Of a stretch of DNA of 64,000 bases, positions 1 through 11,883 are shown one piece after another. Positions within the stretch are counted from its first letter, which is position 1. Each line of letters opens with the position of its first letter. Where the stretch lies: positions 37,697,598 through 37,761,597 of the forward strand of contig OX123182.2 in NCBI GenBank assembly GCA_944739405.2, given 5' to 3'. The notes beneath the pieces are model-generated. The model did not search any database and was not told the DNA's origin. It saw only the letters and a list, made by a program, of their open reading frames with translations. Position numbers and translations under genes: made by a program. The stretch is from Euclidia mi (Eukaryota; Arthropoda; Insecta; Lepidoptera; Erebidae).

Positions 1-122
1 CATGTATGTTCCTTGGGGACTGTAGGGGTGCACTAAGAATCGATTTCCCGAAATTGCCACGGGATCGGCCAAAACGGGTAAATTTAAAAAAAATGCAGGC
101 GTAGCTGCTGGCGTCCTCTAGT
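1..122 (-). repeat. Short interspersed repeat, family C (Helitron-like?), cut by window edge
   Basis: The segment contains the block ATGTTCCTTGGGGACTGTAG, a 'gtgcactaagaa' stretch and an end reading CTGGCGTCCTCTAGTA. The same order of blocks recurs at 9151-9330, 10571-10757 and 33977-34165, and in opposite orientation at 51436-51575 and 52312-52775. The CTAG at the 3' edge is what a Helitron would show, but the 5' end is not visible here, so the class is an inference. Confidence 0.6.
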
Positions 123-142
123 ATTTTTATATATATTGTATT

Positions 143-186
143 ACACATATTTTTATATTATTCTGTAATAATATAAAAATATGTGT
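143..186. repeat. Perfect AT-rich inverted repeat, 20 bp arms
   Basis: Positions 143-162 are the exact reverse complement of 167-186, separated by CTGT. The arms begin ACACATATTT. It abuts the family C repeat and could extrude as a hairpin. I see no gene attached to it. Confidence 0.8.
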
Positions 187-670
187 CTACTTCCTTGTAT
201 CGATGTATCATTTGCATCTAATATATTGTCCGATCTGAACGAAAAAACTGAAAAGATGAATTTTAGAAATTATTTCTATAAGAATTCAACAATTCTGTCT
301 ACTCATGTCAACTTCTCACTCAAAATAATGTATTACATACTATAATGTAGTGATTTGTTTGTTCTGTTTCACATATGCTGTTCTAAAGTATAAATACCCT
401 TACTTTGTTAACATTTTACTACGCTTGACGAGACTTTTACTATTTGCCGTATATTCTTTGAAAATTAAATTTTCTTTCTTGACATTTGAATTCACTACAA
501 AACGAAGTACTTCACACTTTAAACGTGACTAACTAAAATGAGTCTTGCAAGTGCAACCTAAATATTTGCATTCACTGAAAGGATCTGTTTAATGTGCAAT
601 ATATTGAGATTGCACTGCAATTTGCAACATATATCACGTATCACGTATTTGGCCTTTTTTAATCTAAGAG
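187..670. other. AT-rich stretch without recognisable features
   Basis: There is only a 60-codon open frame with no family resemblance and low-complexity composition. I see no repeat or RNA gene. Confidence 0.5.
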
Positions 671-681
671 TATATCATTGT

Positions 682-918
682 GGTTAGGGTAAGGGCTCAA
701 AGGATTCCCACCAAAAACTTAGGGTCCCAAGCCAACCTCACCTGCACCAGCCGATCAACGGACGAGGCTCTGGCAAACAAAATATCCCGATAAGCGGCAA
801 TAGGCTCGACACCTATTACGTGGGATCAAAACACTGGCGAAAAGTGGGCGTTTAATATGCCTCTGCCTACCCCTTCGGGGAAACAGGCGTGAGTCTATGT
901 ATGTATGTATGTAGTAGG
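682..918 (+). mobile_element. SINE-like element, family B, with 11 bp target duplication
   Basis: The element runs from TGGTTAGGGTAAGG to a (TATG)n-rich tail. It is flanked by near-perfect repeats, TATATCATTGT at 671-681 and TATGTCATTGT at 919-929, which read as a target-site duplication. A second copy lies in reverse at 18382-18598. The 3' third (GGCAATAGGCTCG...CCTCTGCCTACCCCTTCGGGG) is shared with the tRNA-headed SINEs elsewhere in the window, while the 5' two thirds are unrelated to them. Sharing a tail suggests the families use the same LINE partner; this is inference. Confidence 0.75.
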
Positions 919-959
919 TATGTCATTGTACGCACTAAATTTACAAGTAGGGTTTATTA

Positions 960-1275
960 GGTAGTTGAGCCTTGCTGATTTCAGCATGAATGGTCCGGCT
1001 CGACTGGGGAAGTACTACCCTCTCACAGAAAATCGACGTAAAGTAACGGTACCTAAACGTGCGTTTCGTTCGGTGAGTGAGAGTGCCGGAGGCTCTATCT
1101 CCTATTCCTTCTCCCTCATCCCACTCCTCATCCAATCCCCATTCCCAACCCCAAGGGGCGGCAAAACACATGTGACTCCTGTGGTGTTGCTTGACTTGCT
1201 TGTGTCCATGGGCGGCGGTAATTGCTTACCATCAGGCAATCCGTCTGCTCGTTTGCCGCCTATTAACATAAAAAA
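960..1275 (+). mobile_element. SINE/LINE-end repeat, family A, copy 1
   Basis: The copy opens with GAGCCTTGCTGATTTCAGC, passes a pyrimidine-rich 'CTCATCCCACTCCTCATCC' zone and ends in GGCGGCGGTAATTGCTTACC ... CTCGTTTGCCGCC with an A-rich tail. Copies 2 and 3 are at 25811-26121 (+) and 40649-40959 (-). The open frames that overlap it in all three copies result from the C-rich composition and do not share one reading frame, so no protein is proposed. Confidence 0.8.
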
Positions 1276-1310
1276 GTATCTTTCGTAAAGATCGATGATG
1301 ATGATACTTC

Positions 1311-1455
1311 TGGTGTAGTAGTGAAAGTGGTCACTTCACTGCCAGTCAGTGCAAATCTTGGGTTTGATTTCCACGTGAGTCTGGGTATTTTGGATGTTTG
1401 TTACTTCTGCGACACAGTAAGCTATCCTTCTGCGGCAGAAGTCGTTACACAGTAT
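1311..1455 (+). mobile_element. Decayed tRNA-derived SINE, family E
   Basis: A tRNA-like head has GGTGTAGTAGTGAAAGTGG (box A-like) and GGGTTTGATTTCC (box B-like), followed by CTGGGTATTTTGGATGTTTG. The better preserved relative at 9755-10005 reads CTGGGTGTTCTTTG at the same place. The copy is diverged and has no clear flanking duplication. Confidence 0.5.
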
Positions 1456-4400
1456 ATAAATGTTTATATATTTCTTCCTTAAATATTTATGTTCTCCTGA
1501 TAAACTATTAAGTACCTATTGTTCAGAACGTGTTAGTAGTTTAGAATGTGACTGCTTAATGTGTAAAAGCAATCTAATGTTGAGGATGTAACATAGGTAT
1601 AACTAATTAAAGGGCACTTTGCTTCATTTAAATTTGCGACATATGTATTTCCCTTATTCGTAACTTAGTATTCTGAGCCTACGCCACTACACGGTCGCAG
1701 TGTGTCAATGAGTGGCTCAATCCCGCGAACTTGGTTAAAACAATAAATTGATGGTGAGTGATACAGTTAGGGTCACGTCGCGCCGCATGCCGTGAGATCC
1801 CCGATTGTTCCATTGGGGAGATGTATCGGCCTGATTTACAATTGCCATACGATCAACACGTACGTGCACTATGTTTTAAAGGTTAATGTGTTCGCGTAAC
1901 ATAAATATGTCGCATATTGTAGTGAGGATAGTGTCAGGCTTTGAAATTATTCTCTGGATTTAACAAGATTTCTCAATAGTAAATATCTAATACTCACAAA
2001 GTAAATATGGAAAGTATAGGCATAGGTGAAGTATTTTCTATTTGCCCGATGTGTTGCACAGTCGTGGTCATATTAATTTGTTCCAGCGACCGTAGTATTT
2101 GTTGTATAAATATACTGGTCTTAATTTAATGAAAATACGCATGAAATAATGAAACTTATAAAACCTTTCTGTGCAAATTATTTAACAGACCTCCAAATGC
2201 ATTTTTAATAATGTGGAATTTATACTATATCTATAATTATTTAAATATACACTGCTATGAAAAACTGGCCAAGTGCGTGTCGGATTATGCATAAAGTCGG
2301 ATGCCATAGCTGCACTTAAAAGATTATTACAGAACAATAGGAATAGTATAATATAGGTATTACCTGTAACTATAAGTTTGTGTTAGTCGAATACACTCGC
2401 TAACTTGGAAAACAAGTTATGGTTAATAATTTTAATCTAAACTATTTCGCAAACGGTAACAAATTTTAAGAATTGATAATTAGGTATCATACGTCTATAC
2501 ACAACAAATAGTTATCATAGAAATAAAAACAGTAACCATCTAAACAAAGCCCAATACGACGTAAGGAAACTTGACTATCAAACATAACAACAAACAAAAA
2601 TCATATAGAAAAAAAAAACAAACAATATTTTATACCCCATAGTCCGATTAACAGTAAATATTTTGCTGAGTAAATCATCGGCGGAACGATGTTTATAGTT
2701 AAGAAACTAATTGTAGGCGTAATCGTAAAGCCGACAGATATTTGGCAAGCGCCCTAAATATGCATTCTAGCTATCATTACGACTCGCCAATGTTACGTTT
2801 ATTTCGGCTACTATATCATGTTAATGTATTTTGTTCAAAGGACATTGAGCCTATTGTTGGGTATCGGATTGGGTGAAGTCCTTTTTCAGAATAAGATAGG
2901 GATTAGAATCCGTCGATATGAATGGTCATTGATATTTAGAGTCATTTGTTTTATAATCGAAGTAGGTATCTACTATTGCTGAAATTTGGCAAAATATACT
3001 TAATTATCTAGTTAAATAAAAACAAAATTTATTTTTTAAAGTATTTGAACAGAGGACGAATCCAAAACAGTCTAAACTGCGCATAACCCGTCATGATCAT
3101 TGATCGCGTATGTTCAATCTAGAGTGTAGCCATTATTTAAGTTAATGTCAATTTTATTTCGACGTTACAGGCACTTATAGCCACTATATCTGGTATTATT
3201 TATGGCTTGAAATGTCAATGGGGCCTACGGGAACATGGGATTCTATCTTCCCCGTAGAGCTAACAGGGACAGTCGTGGGTGTTCAGCCCACGGGGTTCCT
3301 AGATCCAACGAAGATTACGTCATTGAATCTCTTAGTACAAAGCACTCATTAATGGTATTTGTTTTTGTATCTATTCTGATATAAAAACAAACAGTTAGTT
3401 GCTACAATAGAAACGCGAAGAAAGTGAAAATAGAGTGAAATAGTGTGTTTATTAATTTTTCATGTACAATCAAACAAGTCGGTGCTGGACCAGTTTGAAA
3501 AAAAAATCCTTTGGCTCGCTCATAAGAGTCGAGGCACACTAGAAACTGGTTTTGTATACGAGTGTCAATGTGCGTGTAAAGTAGCACTGGAAGCGACGAT
3601 GTCTTGCTGAGCGATTCTCGCCCTTATGGTGGTCTAGCGGGAAGTTGTTCGACTGTATATATAATACTAGCTTTATATTTAATTCCTTTCATTGTCCACC
3701 AACGTCATGAAAGAAAACTATTCAATTTCATCACTAGTTTCGGATTTACGATGATATGACAGCCAAGATATGTCTTTTTATATATATAGTTTAGGTCATC
3801 GAGCTGAATGGAGCTTAGTAGAACACAAATAACATATTCAAATATTTTTCCCTTTACGAAACTGATCGCATAGATTAGGTACGTAGTAGATCCAGAAATA
3901 AAATATTGCCCGCTTCGAAAATTTATTTACTAAAATGACGTTTATGATATATTATTACCCAGCACCTTGCTGGCAGGCTTTTAAATACATAACGCGCAAA
4001 TTTTGTTCGCACAACTGTAACAAAATGCATACATACCTAAGCAATAATGCAGTAAGCTGTTGAAAATTGCACGAAAATTATGCCTAAGTAATGTAGACGA
4101 AAATGAATGGACTGATAATTTTGAGTAATCTCTCCCGATACTGTTAGCGCTCGAGCTGCTTGCTTTGACGAACCGGATATAAAAAATACATGATGTCAAT
4201 AATTTGGCGATGGCGATTGAGGGAATTAAGATGTAACTCTGTATCTATGTTGTTGTGTCGGGCGCAGGTAGGTACTAACTACTATTTTTTATCAATGCCG
4301 TACCCCAACCATCCACCACCGCAACTTGGCAATGATTTAAAATATAAATAATCACACATTTTCGTAATCATGATTTTTACAAGAGCAAACCGTCTTCCGT

Positions 4401-5110
4401 AATTATTGAAAAAAAAAACAACTCTTCTTTTCTACTGATGTAAAAATATCTGATGTAAGATGGTGGAAGAAGGTAAACATGAAAATAAGTACAGGAACTC
4501 CAAATCTTTGAGACCGCCAAAAACGACAAAACTGAGTTCAAGCCTAAACGCACAGTACCACGGAGAAAACAAAATCCCTCTTTGCGACATTTATCATTCA
4601 GCGATAATAAACCCTGTTCACCCACTCTCTACCTACACGGTGGTAATATTGTGCCCACTGAGTGAAATTCTGACATAAATGTACAACGAATAAACAATAC
4701 GGTTTTACCTTTTCACGTGCACAACTCGTATGGTCTGTGGTTACCTGTAGTCCATTACGCTGTAACCAACTTAAATAAGCCGGAAAAAATTGCAATAAAC
4801 ATTACAAAATGAGTATAAAAGGCGCACTCATATGTAACACAATTTAATAACAACTGATTGGAAGTCATTGTAAAATCCATAGTAATTGATCTTTCCGGGG
4901 CAATGACATCGAATGAAACAAACATCGGTCACAAATTACCCACATGAGTTATGGAAAGTCAACAATTACACGTATGAGTGCACTTGGAACTGCACTTTCC
5001 ATGGTGTATTCAAACGAAAGGCTGTCACACACAATGAACAATCGTAAAATCATCTTTGTTAACTTGAATGTGTATTTCATGTTTCAAGATATGAATGAAA
5101 TGGCTTTATA
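1456..5110. other. Long AT-rich non-coding stretch
   Basis: No frame shows a known domain. A brief GC-richer patch at about 1681-1860 and another at 3225-3300, with the small hairpin GTGGGTGTTCAGCCCAC, stand out from the background, but I cannot name them. The remainder looks like ordinary intergenic or intronic sequence. Confidence 0.5.
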
Positions 5111-5115
5111 GTTTA

Positions 5116-5421
5116 AGGGTGGTTTCAGATTAGCGTTTTATACGCGCGTATAAGCTCGTTTTTGGAAGCGCATGTAGGCGCGTATAGGCTCGCCTTTTGG
5201 CACACGCGCAACTCGTACGAGCGTTGACGCGCTTCTAAGCTCGTATCACCATGAGCCGTCAGAATCCATGTTGACACTGACAAGACGTCACTATCGTTTC
5301 GAGCGAACACGCCCGTTTACGTGAGTCTGGTTTTTTGAAGCGCGTAATGTAGCGCGCGTGTAAGCGCGTATGCTGAAACGACGGTATACGCGCAGAAAAA
5401 TACGCTAATCTGAAACCGCTC
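5116..5421. mobile_element. MITE with GC-rich, CG-alternating interior
   Basis: The terminal inverted repeats share GGTTTCAGATTAGCGT (left 5120-5135; the right arm reads ACGCTAATCTGAAACC at about 5403-5418). TTA flanks both ends (5113-5115 and 5422-5424), which fits a 3 bp TTA duplication of the PIF/Harbinger type. The inside is dense in ACGCGCGTATA-like alternations, unlike its AT-rich surroundings. It is about 306 bp with no coding capacity, so it is a non-autonomous DNA transposon. The superfamily call is inference from the TSD. Confidence 0.7.
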
Positions 5422-5429
5422 TTAGGTAT

Positions 5430-7790
5430 AAAACACGCTCGTTAGGATAACAGGTTTGTGTGATTATATTGGCTTTTTACTTTTTTTAGTTTTGTCACTC
5501 TTATGTTAATGTCATGCTTGGTGGTCCCTTGTTGTTTTTATTATATTATCGCATAACTGGGAACGCTCAATTTTCTTTCAGGCTTACTTTTAAGATAGCA
5601 TAGGCAACCAAACATGCAGTTCACTTTACTTACTACTAATGAATGAGTGTAAGATTTTACTGTTTGCGCTTTGGTTAAAATAAGGCAAAGGCTGTCAACT
5701 TACCTATTGATCCCTGTACTGAAGGCGACTGTTTTCTTATTCTTAGATCACACGGAAAACTGTAATGTTAGGATAATATAAATAATTTTGGACATCTTAC
5801 AGCCGGCCATCTGATAACAAACTAGATAGAATCTGCACAATGATAACCAGATAATTGATCAAATACTTATATACCAATGGATTTGACATACAATTAATAG
5901 AAGAATGACACAGAACAAGTACCTAATCTTGGTCCTCACACAAATATTTATCCTACATGGGTATCAAACTAGGTCAACAGTAACAACAACAGGTCAATAT
6001 ATAGGTATCGTAATATACTTATGATTATGACATTATTGAGTAAATGGAAAAACAACCGCTTGTTGTTTGCGAACTAAAGAGTCGCAAATACAGCAACGGA
6101 TACACCTGACACTTTATTTGTTTATTTGCCATCTTTAAGTCAGTTCTCTGAAGATGAACATGAAACTTTGACGTTATCAAATAGACACAACGCTTTGACT
6201 TATTTATTGAATAATATGATAAACACATACCTATTCGTAAATATTTACCTACATGCATAGAAATTTCAATTATGTTTTATCACACATTTGTTTTGAAATC
6301 GCGATTTTAGCAGATGGTAGGTATAATAAATAGGTACAACAAGAAATGAGTAAACCACAAGCATTATTTACATCCATTATTTATCATATTTATCTGATGC
6401 TGAAATCTTGATAATATAAATAATTGTTTCAATAATTCATTCAACATTTATTAATGGAGCTGACCGTTGATCTTACTAATCTGACGCGTTCATCAATCGA
6501 TAACCAAATTGCCGAATAAAATTTTAAAGCAATTATGAAACAACCAATCGCTATTTACAAATAGATAATAAAAGACAGGCATTAATTATACAAATTACTA
6601 TAATGGGTACTTAGAAGCTAAAGTAATAAAAAGAGCTAATAAATATTTATAATAGAATGAAAGAACCGTATGAAATAATTTTAACGTTGCATTTTTTTGT
6701 CAATGTCATCAACACGTACTTACATTATCATTAGGATTAGCTGCATAATATTTACAGTACCTATATTGAAATTTTACGCCACTTTGTTTTATTTTACAGT
6801 TATTTAATTAAAATTGATTTATTTGGAGTACGACTTTCACTAGTAGGTACATATGATGGTTTCGGTAGCTTTGCAGGGGCCATGGGTAGAGCAAATGAAT
6901 CGAGATTTATCAGTAAATGGTTCTCGTAATTTGTGCCAGACGCCAATAGACTTTTCGCAAAAATCAATAAAGATTTTTTTAATTTCTTAAGACGCTCCGT
7001 GCAGTCATATGACTGACGAAACATACATAATTACTTCTAGTGCCGATATATAATCCAGCTATCGTTATTATTTTATTCATCTGATTACCGATTCCCACCA
7101 AATCAGAAGTGGTTTTCTTAATCTATGAACTAGGATGACTGGTAAAGAATGACTAAGCATTAAGGCCGTATGTGCAACATTTTTGTAGTGCACAAAGTTT
7201 AATAAAAAAAACTATACAATTCTTGGCTCTATCGCATATAAATAGAATTTACTAGACGTTGCGAGAAATATGCGCGAAGCTAATTCTGAGGTTCATACAT
7301 TTGTCCTGAAAGTAAGATGAAGATACACTTACTCGAACGCACTACATTACCAGTTTTAAACAGACAATTTAAACCAGTAGGTAAGTATAACTCCTGTCAT
7401 GTAAACGATTAACGAAGTTAACATGGACCATAAGGCGGCAAAATATCGTGCTGTTCAGAGTTTGGGAATACCCGACACTTTCTTATATTTTGATAGCATA
7501 TCACGCATAGCTATATTCCTTAGAATTACAGGCGAAGTCATTTGAAAAGAATCTAGGACAGCTGATAAACGCACATTTTTGCGCTGAGTAGCTATAGTTG
7601 TATTTGCGAAAGTTTCCTACGTCAACTGCGCTGTTATCGCATGTCGCAATATCGCAAAACAATATACATTTGCTATTTCTATTATAATAAAATATTTTAT
7701 ATGCCTGTAGTATTAGTTTGTATTCGCTTTGCGGACTCACGTTAACCAGCCAAATATACAAATATTTATCACTCGTTTCTAATTAATAAT
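5430..7790. other. AT-rich non-coding stretch
   Basis: There are only short frames of 60-86 codons with biased composition and no recognisable motif. I see no repeat that recurs elsewhere in the window and no RNA gene. Confidence 0.5.
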
Positions 7791-7811
7791 TATTATAGGG
7801 CGAGGGCACTA

Positions 7812-8197
7812 TGCCTAAGTGTAAGGCAGCGATAGCCTAGTGGAGATACCAACACACGACCATGCAGAGGGTATCGGGTTCGAATCCACGGCGCGCACCA
7901 ATGACTTTTCGGAGTTATATGCGTATTGAATTGTTAATTATCGCTTGTCCCGTGCCTCGGAGAGCACGTTTAGCCGTCGGTCCCGGTTGTCATGAAGATC
8001 TTTGACAATCGCTACAGGGCGTCAGTACCTTCTAAAAAAAAAATGATACTAATCTAAACCATGGAATATCGCTATCCCTGGGGGTTGCGGAGGTCAGACA
8101 GGCAGTCGCTCCGTGGAAAAGCTAATATTCAGCCAAATCCGGTTAGAATAGTAAGCGGACCCCAGATTGAAATCGGGATAACGCTAAGAGGATGATG
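7812..8197 (+). mobile_element. tRNA-derived SINE, family G, ~390 bp, with TSD
   Basis: The head shows pol III boxes: AGCCTAGTGG (box A-like) and GGGTTCGAATCC (box B). The body follows (CCCGTGCCTCGGAGAGCAC; ACCATGGAATATCGC; CAGCCAAATCCGGTTAG), then a GATGATGATA tail. The target duplication ATAGGGCGAGGGCACTA is present at 7795-7811 and again at 8198-8214, with the ATA overlapping the tail. A second copy is at 47298-47697. The tRNA head is shared with the otherwise different element at 25333-25633. Confidence 0.85.
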
Positions 8198-8249
8198 ATA
8201 GGGCGAGGGCACTAATATCTGTAGCCGGAATTAGAATAGTCCGGTAGTA

Positions 8250-8475
8250 TAATCTCTTGGTATCGCTTGTATTTGACATATTACTCGTATGCACTAGAAA
8301 TAAAGCCAAAGTCCTAGAACGCTTAGTTCACGCTCAACTTAGTTCCTTCCTACATGAAAATTCTCTCCTAAATACATATCAGTCCGGTTTCCGCCCTGGC
8401 CACAGTACTACCACTGCACTGGTTCACGTAACTGATGACATAAGGCTTGGTATGGACAGTGGAAATCTAACCACG
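8250..8475 (+). pseudogene. LINE reverse-transcriptase fragment (fingers region)
   Basis: The frame at 8257-8604 encodes a stretch recognisable from Jockey/CR1-group non-LTR reverse transcriptases. It has KVLERLVHAQL (residues about 20-30), then LLNTYQSGFRPGHSTTTAL and a DDIR...MD motif. Similarity fades after about codon 72, where the frame runs into unrelated sequence. There is no endonuclease, no palm motif and no 3' tail, so this is a small dead fragment. The motif is usually followed by the palm domain; the other LINE here (15305-16845) begins about at that point, but they need not be the same copy. Confidence 0.75.
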
Positions 8476-8934
8476 GGTTACTTTACAAACGTTCATCCAA
8501 CTGACATAGGGATACCCATAAGCAAACAACGATTTGCGGATCATACAAACTTGGCAAAATTATTATACCTACCCAAATTAATTTACCACAATGCATATAT
8601 TTGATCCAACATATACCTACATAGATCTATATTTGTGTACTGCATATTTCGACACTCGTGTGGTTTACATACCAAATGAATGACCGAACTAATACGAAAG
8701 CTCCATTTGAGATACTTATCATGTTTCACTCTATATCATGTGCGTATGATATTATTCGCAAACAACAGCATAAGTGAACAAGGGGTAGTGGTGGAATTGT
8801 GCGTTAAATGATAAAGTAATCATGTATCCTAGGACAATTCACTCAAGACTATCACCTGATCCAAAAACGAACAGAGCTTGCACCGTCCAGTCAACTGAGA
8901 AACATAGTTTGATATTCATCTATATTAATTATAT

Positions 8935-9120
8935 CTGACCAGATTGGAGACATCCTAAAAAAAGGACAGGTCAGAAGTACCCTAAACAGAAGAGCATGCG
9001 TGAGAAACTTGATGGAAGTGAATGAAACAAGAGAGGTATGTCAGGATCATTGCAAATGGCGTTCCGTAGTCTTGGTCTACCCCTCCGGCAAACAGGCCTG
9101 AGTCTATATAATATGTATGT
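8935..9120 (+). mobile_element. 3' end of a LINE (RTE-like?), truncated
   Basis: The stretch reads GGACAGGTCAGAAGTACCC ... GAGAGGTATGTCAGGATC and ends TCTACCCCTCCGGCAAACAGG with a TATGTATG-type tail. This order is familiar to me from lepidopteran LINE 3' ends, and the tail resembles the one on SINE family B at 682-918. No intact coding remains. The clade is inference. Confidence 0.5.
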
Positions 9121-9150
9121 TTAGTATCAGTTTTAATAAATATCTTTCGA

Positions 9151-9330
9151 TACTGACTGACTTACAACAATCGAAATCACTGGGTGCATGAAGTGGAAAT
9201 TTGGCACGTACCTATGTCTCTGGAGGAGCGTAGGGGTGCATTAATAAGGGATTTATCGAAATTTCTTTGGGATCGGGCGGAAAAGGTAAAATAAAAAAAT
9301 GTGTCGGCGAAGCTGCGAGCATCCTCTATT
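9151..9330 (-). repeat. Short interspersed repeat, family C
   Basis: It has the same block order as 1-122 and 10571-10757: ACTGACTGAC start, GGAAATTTGGCACGTACC, a 'gtaggggtgcat' block and a GCGAAGCTGCGAGCATCCTC end. It is diverged and non-coding. Confidence 0.6.
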
Positions 9331-9368
9331 TAGATATAGATAAATTACATGCATATAAAGAACAAATA

Positions 9369-9440
9369 GTAGGCAGAGGTGTAATAATTATACCTCTGCC
9401 TACCACTTCGGGGATTCAGGCGTGAGTCTATAAAAAAAAG
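9369..9440 (+). repeat. Two SINE-tail fragments as an inverted pair
   Basis: GTAGGCAGAGGT (9369-9380) faces its reverse complement ACCTCTGCCTAC (9392-9403). The right half continues through CACTTCGGGGATTCAGGCG to an A-rich tail. These are orphan tails of the tRNA-SINE family whose full copy is at 49241-49500. Confidence 0.65.
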
Positions 9441-9479
9441 AACAAATCATTGTGTTTGCTTGTATTTTAGAGACACACT

Positions 9480-9535
9480 ATGTAATTGTGCTTGAGGGAA
9501 TCGAACGCGCGACCTGTTGTTCAGCAGGTAGAGCA
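9480..9535 (-). repeat. tRNA-like SINE head remnant
   Basis: On the minus strand GTTGCTCTACCTGCTGAAC is followed by GGTCGCGCGTTCGATTCCC, which resembles a tRNA box B arm. The stem pairing of a functional tRNA is not visible. It is probably a SINE head or tRNA pseudogene. Confidence 0.4.
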
Positions 9536-9754
9536 ACAATTCAGTATAAAACGCTCTCATTTGCTACGGTGCTATACTTAAGCTCAATACAGTTAAAGTT
9601 AGTAACGAGGCTGTAAAAACCAACTGTGCGGCAGGATGTTGGTTACAGCGGACGCGAATAGAATAGACTAACACCTGATCACCTATTAAGAACCAATGAG
9701 GGCAAGCACATTAAGAAAGGAAACAAAACATTGATATGTCCTTAATACTTTAAC

Positions 9755-10005
9755 TGCACGGTTGGCGTAGTGGTTTAAGCGGTCGTCTCGCCGCTTGGTA
9801 CTGCGCTGCATGTCGTGGTTTCGATTCCCACACGAGACAACACTTTATGTGATCTACAAATTGTTGTCATGTTGTCTCGAATCTGGGTGTTCTTTGTTTC
9901 CGTTGATTGTATGTTTGTTAAGTCCCCCGCGACACAGGGATTTCTTCATAGTGCTTCATTGATACAGGTACCTTATATTTACAGGCTTTGGCAATCGTTT
10001 TATTA
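9755..10005 (+). mobile_element. tRNA-derived SINE, family E, best copy
   Basis: The head has box A GGCGTAGTGGTTTAAGCGG and box B GGTTTCGATTCCCAC. The body is CTGGGTGTTCTTTGTTTCCG and the copy ends in an A-rich tail (ATTAAAAAAAATAT). Relatives occur at 1311-1455, 23950-24130, 37425-37560, 53617-53825 (reverse) and 59771-59979 (reverse). A 63-codon open frame lying across it has no meaning. Confidence 0.75.
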
Positions 10006-10009
10006 AAAA

Positions 10010-10565
10010 AAATATAACTTTATCCCACTTTTTGGGAGTGCAATCAAATTATTTAAGTGTATAAATTACTAAAATATCGACGTTTATTATTTTCATATTC
10101 ATTATTATCTCAATTCAATTTGTATTGAATTATCAACGGTCACTTTTTGAATTTATTATGATACATTTTTGTAGTGAAACTAAATAAATTATTTACGTTC
10201 GGTCGATAAGGTTGCTGCTGCAAACCACATGTATGTATGCAGGTGTAAGTAATGTTCTGTAACAAATTCATAACTGGCGTTACGTAAGTGCATTTAAGTT
10301 GCATTGAGGAAGCCGCTAGTGCTGTATGGTCGCTTCATTGAGTATGTGTGACGTTAAAACGTAGCCAAGCGAATACAGATTTTGAAATTTCTTTAACCAT
10401 TTCAATATGTTTACTGTAGGAACCCCTTCCACTTTTCGAACTAAGGTATGTTCCAAAGACATTGTCTTGCTCCGGTCTCTAGTCATTTTCAGCGAGCTAT
10501 AGAGATGAAGATAGGCGAATAATATTCTAGTGCGATAACCTGGCATTAAATTTAAAATTCTTGCA
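10010..10565. other. AT-rich non-coding stretch
   Basis: I see nothing recognisable. A 76-codon minus frame lacks family features. Confidence 0.5.
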
Positions 10566-10570
10566 TTACA

Positions 10571-10757
10571 GACTGACTGAAAGATAACGCACAGCCAAAA
10601 CCATTAAGCGCATGAAGCTGAAATTTAGCATGTACATACATATATTATGTTCCTTGTTAACTGTAGGTACACTAAGAACGGATTTCCCGAAATTTCTAAA
10701 ACATCGAGCAGAAACAGTTTAATTAAAATAAAATGATAAAGTGCGGGCTAGTCTAGT
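10571..10757 (-). repeat. Short interspersed repeat, family C
   Basis: It starts GACTGACTGAAAGATAACGC, includes GAAATTTAGCATGTACATAC and ends GTGCGGGCTAGTCTAGTATA. It is the most complete copy of the family at its 5' side. The CTAG end fits a Helitron but is not proof. Confidence 0.6.
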
Positions 10758-10759
10758 AT

Positions 10760-11880
10760 AATACATATCGCATATCTAGATCTATATATGTGCTGTTATA
10801 GATACGGCCTATAATTATTGATACAATCATATTTTGCCATTACTCCCTAAGTAAGAATCAAAGTGGGCAGCAAATAAGAATGGTAAGTAGGGAAAAGTAA
10901 AACTATGCCATTATCTTCGCCATTTCAAGCTTTGGTGGATAGGCAGACTTTCGATATGGTGCTGGCTGCTGTAGCTAGTAGGTTACAGAAGAATTAACAA
11001 AACGAGTGCACATAATAGGACGTATTACAAATAGGAAAGTCATAAGTCTGGACTGGCGCTGCAAGTTTGTTAGAAATATATTTGAGCACTACTTCTACAA
11101 TAGAGGTTGTACAAGCTTGTGAGAGTTACAAAGGTAGTATTCTATTCTGATTGAAGTGTCTACCAGCCGGTGATGACAAGGATGATAACCACTACTGTTT
11201 TAAATGCATTGGTATTAACACTGAAAAAGGAAAGTACGAACAGAATAACATCTGCTGATGTTCATAAAAGTGATAAGTATTTTAAAATAATTCCTTACTT
11301 CAATATTTGAACAATAACATTTGCAATATTGGTATATTTTGCATTCATTTTCATACCAAAATTGTGACAGTCATTACGATCTATTTTCAAACATGACGTT
11401 CCTATTGTTTTCGTTAATAATACCTACATTATTGTAATGAATAGCATAATATTAATTAAAATATCTAATCTATATGTGTAATTGTATATTTGTGCTAATA
11501 TGTTAGAAATCAGAAATACAAAATGAATTGTTCTAACTTAATACTTTGTTTATGACAATGGCATCAAAGGCTTGAGTCTCAATCATGTTTAGCACGCTTT
11601 CTTTCTTCTCTACGGTAGACCTCAAACTACTAACCCCCCATCGGCCACCTAGCATGGGAGAGGCAGAGAGGACGCGTGACTCTCCTTTGCAGGCGTTTGG
11701 AACCTACCCACTAAAATAGCGTAGAGACGGTCGTGTCCAATAGTCGGAGTCGCGCATGTAATGCTTACATGCTCCTTCTTGGAGCCTAAATCTAATAACT
11801 TGTCTCAAGCTAAATTCTGCGCACCTCATCGAATGGTAGTTACTTCTTTAACACATGGATTTCAACATTGGACATAAAGA
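10760..11880. other. Non-coding stretch with one GC-rich patch
   Basis: Background AT-rich sequence is broken at 11600-11790 by a GC-rich patch (GGGAGAGGCAGAGAGGACGC, AGACGGTCGTGTCC). The patch has the look of an old interspersed repeat and shares the phrase CCTACCCACTAAAA with the GC-rich block at 38200-38585. No coding is visible. Confidence 0.45.
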
Positions 11881-11883
11881 AGG

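Noticed and set aside
3620..3660. tRNA-like phrase GGTGGTCTAGCGGG
   Set aside because: A lone box A-like word with no box B or stems downstream.
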